Source: Strongylocentrotus droebachiensis (taxonomy: Eukaryota; Echinodermata; Echinoidea; Camarodonta; Strongylocentrotidae). From it: 64,000 nucleotides of DNA. How positions within the stretch are numbered: position 1 is the stretch's first letter; each line of letters begins with the position of its first letter. The notes below the pieces were generated by a model. It worked only from the letters and a program-made list of their open reading frames with translations. It was not told the origin of the DNA and did not search any database. The stretch lies in contig JAVYIG010000401.1 of the NCBI GenBank assembly GCA_035222895.1, positions 434,001 through 498,000 on the forward strand, written 5' to 3'. This document shows, piece after piece, positions 31,837-43,514 of this stretch. The position numbers and the translations under genes are program-made.

Positions 31837-32073
31837 CACCACTTTCAAATGCTATCAATGATCTATATGGACTGCTACCAGACCGACAGCAGACCAAACT
31901 AAAACTCCAATCACCCTGATTAGCTTAGTTGGTTAACGATAGGTCTGAAGGTGTGACAGGGATATCATGTAGTAGATTCTATGCGGAATGAAGAGGACAG
32001 ACTAGTTTCTACTTGTGATGGATTTGGTTATCTATTTCAAGGGTTGGATGTGAGGTAGGAGGAATAGGGTGAC

Positions 32074-32196
32074 TCAGACCAAAGCATTATCATCAAACAT
32101 CTCCAGGAATATCTGAGGGATCTCGTTTGGTCGGTCCAATTTGATACACATGATGCGCTCAGCATGTCTGGCACTGATTGTCCTCAGGTCAGTGAT
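32074..32196 (-). CDS. THR: Thyroid hormone receptor last coding exon: helix 11-12 and AF-2
   Basis: It encodes [18 protein letters not shown], keeping the pocket histidine expected in TRs (TRbeta His435), then [14 protein letters not shown] and stop TGA at 32074-32076. IFLEMF fits the AF-2 core pattern used for ligand-dependent coactivator binding. The protein has five residues after EMFDD-type helix 12, slightly longer than vertebrate TRs. Confidence 0.94.
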   Translation of the reverse strand: MTDLRTISARHAERIMCIKLDRPNEIPQIFLEMFDDNALV

Positions 32197-35100
32197 CTGA
32201 AAAGTACAAAGATCAAGTTTGATTAATATTTATATCCATATCAAGATTAATCATTTTTCAATCAATAAATGACAAATAAGTTCAATCAAGACTTTCCTCA
32301 GGTGAAAGATATTTTCTAATATACCTGGGGGGTGTTTCATAAAGAGTTTGTAAAGTTACGCATGACTTTACGAACGACTTGTATATGAAGTGCCAGACAG
32401 GATGCCCAGATTTTTTCTGATATTTCCAATAACCTCAATTAAATTATGGCAAAAAATATACTTTGCATTAAAAATGTTTGTTATAATAAGAATGTTAATC
32501 TACATCTGCAAAGTTCAACTTAATAAATAAAAATCAATAATGATTGAGCATCCCATTTGGCTTTTCATATACAAGTCATTCGTAAAGTCATGCGTAACTT
32601 TACGAACAGCTTTATGAAACCCCCCCCCCCCCCCCCCAGGATCTAAATAGTAGAACAACATCCCACTTTGTAACAGTGAAATATCTTGTCCTGTCAACTT
32701 TTTTGAAACATACTTATTTCTCCAGTGATTTAATGTAATTTATCTGGTAGCATCAAATGACTGGTACTATGCAACAAGACAGATTTACAAGTCAATATAT
32801 CTGTAGGCCTCCAAATTACAGGAAAATTACTAGGAAAACACATTTTCATAGGTCTTCTTGTATTTACATATACATTTACAGTATATATATATTACGAAAA
32901 AGATATTTGTAAGTCTTGTAAACTTACCTTCATGAGTATCTTAGCCCAGTGGACAGGTGTCTTAGGCCTGGATTCATTGATGAAATGTTGAAAGGCAGTC
33001 AGCAAGCTGTCCTGTAATGTCTCCACCAACTTAGCCTCCTTCAAGCCTGGTCGGTCTGTAAAAAAAAACAAGCATAAGAAATAAATTCATTAATTTTGAC
33101 TGCAAAGTGGAAAATTAGCCTTTTAAAGTCACTGTCTTCTCAATATGGATTCTGACTAAGGCTTGAAAAATAACTATATTTCACATTTATTTGTGTGAAG
33201 ACTTTTTATTTTAGTTTAATCTACTCCAAAATGTTTGGGAAAAATCATTGAAGAGTTTTGGTAAAATGACTTTTAAGAAGAATTCCATATTTCTGGTTAT
33301 ACATCTTTGGCATTCTTGATAACCTTGAAACCCATATCAATTTGGATGGAATTTTCTATTAAAAATGTTCACAAGTTGGGATTGATTAAATTTTGTATAC
33401 AATGCATTTCTCATAGCTAATATCAATGGACATTTTGGGCTTTGTATTAATTTCAGTTAATTGGTAACCTAGGAATACAATGGTAATTGTGTAAAGTACT
33501 GAGAAGTGGAATACAAAATGTTAAAACAGCATTTGTTTCTATCTTGCTCACCTCCCGCAATCAGTAACACAGCAGCTAGTAGGGCCATCTCTGTTTCTGT
33601 GAGTTGTAATCTAGACATACTGACTGCAAAATCAAAGATGGGCTCAATGAGCTCGCTAAGGACACCATGATCCATGTCGGACTTGCCGACCCTGAGACCG
33701 TTGGACAGGATCAGCTTCTGACTGTCTGGATCAAACTTCTGTGCTATCCTCAAGCACATGATCTCCATGCAGCATGTCTTCAGTAGTAAGATCTGATCAT
33801 CATGGTGGAGCTGGAAAAGAGCGTTTTAGAAAAAGAATATATTACTCTCTAAATCCTGTGATTGATGGTCATTTTCTATTTTGTTATTTATTGTTGTATT
33901 AATGTTATTTATATATTCAAATTTGTTATGATTGTAAAGCGCATAGAGAAATTTACAGTTTCTTATGCGCTTCATAAATATTATCTATTATTATTATTAT
34001 TATTAAAGAATATTTGTGACCCACACACCCGGACAAATGGTGTGAAAAAATCCAATGATTTATATGATACTGTCTTTATGTGTATAAAGATTGGTGACAT
34101 TTACTGAAAAATTACAATTTGATATCTCTTTGCAAAAACATATAATCATTGAAATATATTTTTACTGGAATAGCTGTAAGAAACAATTCTCAAAAGGATA
34201 AATAACATACTCAAAACAGTAAAATGTATTTTCCTCATTAAACAGCTATGAAATTATCAATATTTTGCTCACAATTTCTAGTTTCTATGTGTGATGCATT
34301 GCCTGACACTTTTTGTATTGCTTTTGTACTTTTGTAACTTTTGTTTGTTTTATTTCCAAAAACAATAACACAATTTATCAAATCGAGGACTTATATAACA
34401 TAATAGAAGGATAAAATGGTTGGATAGTACATTTCAGAGCCATTAACCTAATGGCTCTGTTCTTCCATGGAGTCCAATTAATTTTGAAGACAAGCAAACT
34501 TTACATGAACAAATATCACCAGTGTTTGACATCACATTGAGATGCTACTTACACCTATGAATCCTGGTATTCTCTTGGCAAACTCCACCACTTTGACTAT
34601 AGAGGGCGTCATGATTTCGGACAAGGGTTTCTCATCTTCCAACTTCTGTTTCTTGCTATCAGGTTCACTCTATATATAGGAGATAAAGATGATGATGATG
34701 ATGGGTACCATCCTTGAAATCTATCACGATGCCTGTCAAGCTTGGGGGAGGGTCAGATTCTCCCTCCTGCCTTTTTAGGTTTATGTCAATTCATTTTAAA
34801 TAAAATCTGAAGCAAATGTAGGATCGCCAATTGTAATGGAAAGGGTCTTAATGATCAGGGAAACCTTGTGAATTGTAATCCCTAAAGAATACTTGAAATC
34901 CCAGATGAAAAGATTTGACAAGAGTAAAAAGTAAGAATGAAAATAGGGTTACATTGCAGCTACATTTGTACATGAATGTTTTCAAGTAAAAATTCACCTT
35001 TAAAGGTACTATGTCCCTTTTGCAGCCAACCTCAAATTCTGTAGAACTTTGCAGGGATTATGAATATGTCATGTATGTCCTATCTGTGAAATTTAAACGT

Positions 35101-38100
35101 TAGCAGTGTCCTCATATTCAAATTATGCAAGGAAACCCGTTTACTTGCTAGACTTCACTGTCAGACACTATTGAGTGACTGACTGGCTTTTTTTCTTCTT
35201 TGGTAATAACATACTGTACATGAAAAGAGTTGTAAAGGGTACATGAGCATTTGTCTACATCAATAACCCACTTCTTGTGATGGCCAAGATTAAACTGATT
35301 GAATCTTTGCGCAGCATAAAACGTATGACCATTCGGTACAATTGTCTGAAAATCGAGACTATTACTTTTGGGCTCTATATTGAAGACATTTTCAAGCCCC
35401 ACCTTTTTTAGGGAAGTTCTAAATAAGTATTATCTTTCAAATGCAGTTGGAATTTAACTTTTTCATTTTTTTGGCCTGCAAATGGGACAGAGTACCTTTA
35501 AAATCTCACTTATTTAAAGAAAATTAAGTCAGGAGACTTCTACTCCTTTGAAGTTCTAGTATTCTGCAGACTAATACATGTATCAAACAAGTACAAGAAA
35601 AACATGTACAGGTATTCTAAATGCTGCTTTTAGCAAATATTCTAGGAACTTCCTCTGGAAAGGTCAACAAAATAACCTTCAATATGGGAGGTAAAATGTA
35701 GGGCTGTTAATAAATACTATGAAAATCAGCAAACAAAAGAATTCACAAAGTTACACTTGTAGTATTTTTGATGACCCATGGTCACTTTGGTTTTTGACAT
35801 TAACCCCCACATAGCTCAGTATCCAGACTGGATAGGGGATGTTTATTATGAGCTGTTTAAGATGACCAAGAAGTCTTGAGATGACATAAATATCTTCAAC
35901 TTCACATGACCATGTGTGATGTTGCCTTGGCCTGAAGTGACAGGCTTAGCAATGCAAACAATCCCTTGGGTGGCCTGTGGGCTAACATGTGGCCCTAGAT
36001 GATAGGTATAGCAATGTAAACAGTCTCTAAGGTAACATCAATCTACACATTAATCTGTGAACTGATGAAAGCATTCAATTACCATGGCAACAGCTGTGGT
36101 GGAGTGAAAGTAGGTATCGAAGTAATGGAATTCAATTGCACTTTTCATTTGGGTTATCAAAATGACAAAGGAATCCTTCTTTACATTAACTCCTCTAGGT
36201 TCCGCCCAAGAGCATTTACTTTAAAAAAAAGCTCCCTCGATCAGAGACTCATGACTCCGGTGCCCCTTCTCCCCAATGGTTGGACCCACGTTTCATGTAT
36301 GTCACTACTTATGCCTACATATTATAAACATAGGTGAAATTGTGACAAAAGGGACAGACTACAGTTAACATGGAATAGAACTTGAGATATTTTGACAAAA
36401 AGGACCAAGGGGAAAAGCAAAACAGAGAGGGGAGGGGGGGGGGGGGGGGGTGTTGTGGTAGTTATATATAGTATAACAAAGAATGATTATATATATTAAA
36501 GAGACAAACCTCTTCTCCTGAGCTAGATTCTCTCCTGTACATATGACTGGTTTGTTTATGAGCTACCAAAATAGCTCTGATCAACGCCTCTTCATGATCT
36601 GTTAGCTGATTATTAGCAATTAGACCGGTCTGTCTCAACATCTCTTCTCTGCCTCGCTTCTCACGATTCTCTTGTATCAGCGCTCTCTTTGCCTTGCGTT
36701 GACTCTCGTTGAGTACCACTGTAGAGATAGAGAATAAGACAAGATTAAGATTAAAGCCAAAACATATTACACATCAGGGCCCGTATTCAATAAACTTCTT
36801 AAGCATGAAATCTAAGTACTTTTTCTTAAATTTTGGCCAAGAAAAAATCTTAGCCAAAAAACGTATTCTATAACAGCATTGGGGACGAAGAAATTTGCCT
36901 TAAGATTAAGAAGAATTCTTAGATTTTATCTAAGAAAAAGGACTTAAATAGCATGTCGTATTCTAATACAATCGAGATGTCTAAGATAAGTAAGAAATCT
37001 ACCCTATATTTAAGCATACTACAAGGATGCTTAAATAGGGCTTTGGCACCTGCAGCTCATGCTGCTGCAAGCAAAAGCTTCGGGTTTCAATCAAATGGAA
37101 TAAAAAAAAATGCATGCAGCGCGAGCGCAGGTTACCAGGTGACCAATATCAACGTAAGCTTCGCGTATATATATACAGCGTCGACGACGCAGCGCGCAGG
37201 AGCGCCATATATAGGCATTGTACTTGTTTCTGTTTGTTTGTACAACAACTAAACGAGTACTAGCGTATATCTACATAACACTAAATTATGACATGGCTGT
37301 CGTATATATAAAGAAACCGTCTCTTACTTTATTAGTCTTTGGCACTAAAATATGGAAATAGGGAATAATGTGCAATCGGCATAATATTAGGTGAGACAAA
37401 ATTTGTTATATTATGAGTCTGATAAAGGTTACATTTAGCCATTTGATTAATTTTAGGCTAGCAAAACAGTAGGCTATGCCTGCCCTAGTCGATGTAAAAC
37501 AAAGGGTAGCTCCAAATCCAATGCTATAGCTGCTCGGCCGCCTAGCGATGGCTCTCCCTTCATACTCACAGACCCTGCGGCTGCGACATAAGAAAGCCAG
37601 GTTGGGCTCTTCGAAGATGTTTGACAGAAAAGTATAAGAAGCTTACAGTGGATGTTAGATCTAGCCTCAGGGGGTCTTGACTAGACTGTTTTAGTGTCAG
37701 TTGGTCAAGCCCGAAACAAATATGTGAGCATCATTCCTCTCTTACGCTCTATCTCCCATACACGTTAGTGTATAATTTTCGTGCGGTGCGATTTTTATTT
37801 TAACACGCAAATTACATAGGCAAATTGAGTTGTAATTAATTCGCTCGAGTCGACCACTTTAACTTTCCAACATGACGTCATCGGGTCTAAGAATTTGTCT
37901 TATCTTTCGTCTTAGCTAAGACAAACTGCTTTACGTGTTTAGAATACGGCTGAGGCAACTTTCTTAACTAGACAAATTTTCTTAGACTTAAGAAAAATGT
38001 CTTAGAAGTTTATTGAATACGGGCCCAGGTCTCTAAGTATTTTTTTCTTCTTTTTGAATTATACATTATAACTTAGAATAACATAATTAAGAATTCAAAA

Positions 38101-39110
38101 TTTTCGAACTACTACTAACTAATTGAAATAATGTTTATATTTCAGTAGTATCACATCCATTCCCAAAACATTCAAGTCATGCAAACTCTGATCAAAACGT
38201 TTGTCACTATTTCAAAGATACTGTTAAACACTTTTGAAAGTCTTAGTAATACCAGGTTTTAAGGTATAGACCAGTTCTGGTCATGCGATTGCATCGTAAA
38301 TGATATCTTGTGAAATCGATCAGAAAAGGTTGATCATATAGCATAAAAGTATTGATGTGTACTGCAAGGTTCTGGAATCATCAAAATGATAAGAAATTTG
38401 GCCCAGTCTTGGTAAAGTTACAAGCACTTTACACAGAAGGATATATATGGGACTATGCGAATCTATCCAGTCCGGATAGATATAATAATTTACCAAATAT
38501 AGCAATAAGTAGGCGACTTACCGGCAAAATTGTTATCATCACGTATTAGTCAAAACATATTCTTTCACATGATTGGTTATAAGAGCTTCCATATCCTTTT
38601 TTTTTGAGAGGGGTGGGGGGTGGGGCATTTCCAAAACTGGTCTATACCTTTAAACAAAATGATGATTAATATGGTGATTAAAACAAGAATTTTGCTGTTT
38701 CACTTTGCTCCCTTTATTAATTTTTCAATGAATATGGACAATTTTATTCATAATTACTGTTACAAAGATCAAGAAAAGTATCTTTCTAAATTACATCTTT
38801 GTGGATTTTTTTCTGAGTAATTGCACAAATATAAAATATTCCAGGTTGAAGCAGACATAACACATACAATAATTATTGGGATGGAACTATGATTTGCAGA
38901 TCATTTCCAATTTCCCCTTAAGGAAAATGTAGACAGAAGAGATGATGTAAAGAGAAAGAGGAGGCCCGACTATTCTCCTCCTTAAAAGGTTTATGTTTGT
39001 CGAGCATTCAGTGAGTTGACCTTAGTTTTTAATCCCTTCAGGACATCTTATGACCTTACTATCATTGATTCTATTCAACGAGGATTAAATCTTAACATGA
39101 ATGGAGAGGG

Positions 39111-39167
<57 letters not shown>

Positions 39168-42100
39168 AGAGAGAGAGAGAGAGAGAGAGAGGGCTTGAAA
39201 AACATGATAGAGGATTGGATAGCTAGAAAAGGTTGAGAAAATAGAATGTAGGATAATACAGAAATGTGAAGAAGGAAAAAAAAGAAGAGAAGAAAATAGG
39301 ATAGGAAATGGGTAAGCTACCTAGGTGAGAGTATAGAACAGAGAAAGAGAAGATAAGATAAAAGAAAGAAGAGACAATTGAAGATGGAGTGAGTAAAGCA
39401 GGCTATTAGGTGCATGTACATATAGGTAAGAAAGGGAAGAGAGCGTGAGGAGAGTGAGAGTGAGAGTGAGAGAAAAGAAGAAAAAGAAGTGTGAGAATGA
39501 AGGGGGGCAGCAGCATGGTTAATGAATAGGCAAACCATAAGAAATGTAATACATAACACAGGGAGGGGGGGGGGGGGGGGGGGTAGAAACTTAGGAAGAG
39601 AAATTGAGACGATGCAAATTGTACAGAAAGAATTTAACAGCAAGAAGGAAACAGAGATAAAAAGAAATATGGAATAAGTTTAAACATAAATATCAGTATA
39701 GGCCATTACGATAAATTGAAGTACATGTATGTTAAAAAGAGGAGCATTTCAACCTTAGAGTAGATAGAAAAACAAGATGTCCCTGATCTATTTTTTTTAT
39801 TTCCATCTTTCTCTTCTAATTCTTTCTCCATTAAGCCGCAGCTCTTGTCCTTACGTGTCCTTGTTTGGGATACTTCATGTCCTCAGTCAACACAAAAGAT
39901 ACCCAAGCAAATGCCTTGGTGGCAAAACTTCAAAGGAAAACCGATTACAAACAGGTTGCGTAACCCCGCATCATCTTACACATCCTTTCATCATTATTGA
40001 TTAAAAAATACATTCGCATCCTTTTCTTTGGCTCAATGCACACAGCGGTAAAGATGGAGCAAGGTCACTCGGCCAGCCCGAAGACGTGACAATTTATTCA
40101 TGTTACTTCAAGAATATATTTTCTTCCTCGCTTGCTATTTTTGTTTTGCTGGCCCTGGCTTAGCGTTGCTATGTTTCTGAGCTGCTGGGCAGGGGATGCT
40201 CTGAGAGAAAGGTTATCTATTGTCATGAAAATGCAGACCTTAAAATGAACAAACTCTCTATCATCAACGATAATAATACCTTGTAATTAGCAAGTGAACA
40301 ACAATTGTATGGAGTCTTTTATTGCCTGTGTTGTTTCTTTGCCAAAAGAAGAAGACTTCAATAAAAATCTTGATATTTTACTTCCATGGTTACCTCTACA
40401 TTTCTCATGTGACATAATGAGCATATCACAAGACCTTGAGAAACTTTCATTTATCATTTGGCCTGTCTTTATCATTAGGCCTGTCTTCATCAGCTCGAGA
40501 TTGCCAAATAGCCTGCTAATAATCCCGAAGTTACAAATCGTGTCTTCATCAGCTTGAGATTTGACCTCCAAACTTGAAACTCGAGCTCAAGAAATTAGCT
40601 CAAGAAATTTTGCTCAGCGTTCGCACATAGTGCAAGTCTTCGGGCTGGTGAGGACGCACCGGACAAATAGCGGGATATTTTGCAAACTAGCCCAAGATAT
40701 CTTGGGATGATTATCTCGACCAAATATCCCGCTAATTCCAACTTCGGGCTGATGAAGACGCAAATAAACTGGATAATTTGCAGGCGGGATAGTTCAAATA
40801 GCGGGATATTTGACAATCTCGAGCTGATGAAAACAGGCCTATTATTATTATACAATTTCTCCAAGGCAAGGCGACAAGGATAATTCTTTAAAAAAAAAGA
40901 AGCTACTCATCTGTTGATTTGACAAACAATGTAGGACTGCCCTCAGCAGTGCTCTCCTAATCCATCGACCAAGAAGAGAATCGTTCTACCAAGACTGCCT
41001 TTCGATCTTATTATAGGCTTATCACTATCATTATACAACATTACAAAGTCTTCTTCTTTACTATCTAACCTCCTTCCATGAGCCTTATGTCATGATTTAA
41101 CCTCAGCCCACTTAAAACCAATGCTATTGGTGGAGCACAAACATATTAACATACAACATCAAACTCTATATGCATGTATTTAATAAATAGATGCATAGAC
41201 AGAAGTTGCGTGTGGATTGTAACCCCTTTCCCTTCTATTCGCATGCCCTTATTGTAATGCAATTGAGCATAATTGGAGATAAACACATTTTCCTCTTAAA
41301 AGAAAACCATTCTGATAGAGATCTCATTTAAAAAAGACTATTGATGTCTTCCTGCATTCATTTGTCAACACTTTGAGATTGCTCTGCAGGACCCCACAAG
41401 CTTTCAAAGGCTTGCCGTATATAGCAACAAGCTCAGACAATGACTGCCCCCACATCATGTTTGTTGGTGTGCACTGGAATAATAATTCACTGCATTTATA
41501 TCAACTTCATTTGGTTAAAAATAATGAATTTAAGGTTCACTTTATTCTTGTATATGTATTCTAAAGAATCCTAGAAGTATGAATTATTCAGTATTTCTCT
41601 AATTCATAGTTTTTTTCATACCTCACCATTTTTGTTATTTATTTATTTTACATTTGATACATAGGAATAGATGACAAGCCTAGCTATAGGCATGTATGAT
41701 AAATCATAGGGTATCATAAGGAAAGATTTATAAAAAGGAATCATTTGTCACATGTAAACAACATGTATGACAGAAAAGGTGCTTGATCTTCTTTTTCTCA
41801 TTGACTGACGAGCTCATACAAAGTGTCTCATTTCTTGAAGTATCGTGACCTTAGGATGAGAGGTCACTCGCTATCTTGTCCTCAGCAACTAATCTTTCTT
41901 TCACTCTCTCTCTCTCACATTTGTTTGGTTGAAGATCCATGTCAAGAGAACTGTCATCAACCTGTCCCTGCTGACAGAGAGAGCTTTTCATCCTATCACC
42001 CATGTAACAAAGGCACAAGTAATGTGACCTCATCATCCTCATGATTCAATACAGAAGACTGATGGTCCCATAATCCTACCTTTCAATGCATTACCCAACA

Positions 42101-43429
42101 ACACATCAGCGTAAACACTTCCGAATATCCCAAAATGACCGTCCTCTCCCCCTCCCTTTGTCCTGGGCTCTATTTGCCATTTTCTTGACCTCACTTCTGG
42201 GTTTGCCTGCCTTCCTCAATGGAAAGAAAATACCTTACACCACCCCAGACAGACAGATAGACCAAAGCTTTTCTTTCTTAAAGAAATGATGAATTTGGCT
42301 CAAAATTTGACAATTGAAGCCAGAGAAAGGATCTCTGTTTGGCCTTAAGGACAGAATTATTGGAACATTCACAGCTCTATAATGAGAAGATTGCAGACAG
42401 AGCATGCTGACTGGAGGATAACAAGGTTACATACAAATAATCGAAGACTACCGGTAGACAAAAAATGAGACGGGAGAAAATTCTTCCCAATTAATTGAAT
42501 AGGGGGATTAGACATTCTACTTTCACAAATACTTTTCCTTAATTTCTAACAGAAGCCTCTAAAAATAAATCATGCAGCATTGAGCCAACTAACAGACGAA
42601 ACATTCCAGGATTCCTCTTTCAATCCAATAAAAACTTTCTCCAAAACTGATTTATTTTTTATTTTTTCAACCTTGTGCTCAAGGGAATTGAATTGGAGGA
42701 TTAGGCATTCATCAAATTCAATCAAAGTAAAGAATTTCCTGCTTATATATCATTAAATGTATTCAATTGGAGTCTTATAAGAGTTGTTTTTAACAAAATA
42801 AACAAAATAAAGAAAACAGATTACACAGAAATATACTTGCGGGTTCGGAACATGTTGACTTAGCTCGTACATTAGAAATAAAATGAAAGGGGGAAATTTA
42901 TAGGAAAAACATTTAAAAAAAAAAAAATTGAAAATATGTTAAAATTATCATGTAAAAACTAAAACTAAAATTCCATGAAATGTATACAGGATAGAAAGAA
43001 AAGGGATGAACAATGTTCATGAAAAACCCAGCACTTTTAATAACGAGTTGAGCATATTAAATAAGAAAATAAATGATAGATACTTACAATCTGGTGCCAT
43101 GCCCACGTTAAGACATTTCTTATAACGGCATTGCTGGCATTGATTTCGTGTTGTTTTGTCTATGATGCATTCTTCATTCCATTTACAGTAATAGCTTAAC
43201 TTCTTCTGAATCGTCCTTCGAAAGAAACCCTGCGTAGACAGGACAGGAACAAGGGTTTCAGAATAATTGAAATTGATGTAAATAGACAATTAATCAGTCT
43301 TAAATGCTACATACTTGAAAGATCAGAAGATCTGTGTATCACCATTTCTTCATCCATGCAAGTTTTCAACAGTTTAAATCAATTAATTGATATCCTACTT
43401 TGTAAAATAGCATATTTAAGCAAGTTATA

Positions 43430-43514
<85 letters not shown>

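Larger units (their letters stand above)
25540..32073 (-). other. Probable long 3' UTR/downstream flank of the thyroid hormone receptor
   Basis: More than 6 kb of AT-rich DNA follows the receptor stop codon (minus strand) without a coding exon. An AATAAA on the minus strand near 25560 could mark a distal 3' end, but this is a guess. It contains a GA microsatellite (26870-26905), a SINE fragment (29908-30099) and a Thr-type SINE (31646-31836). No other gene was seen. Confidence 0.35.
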
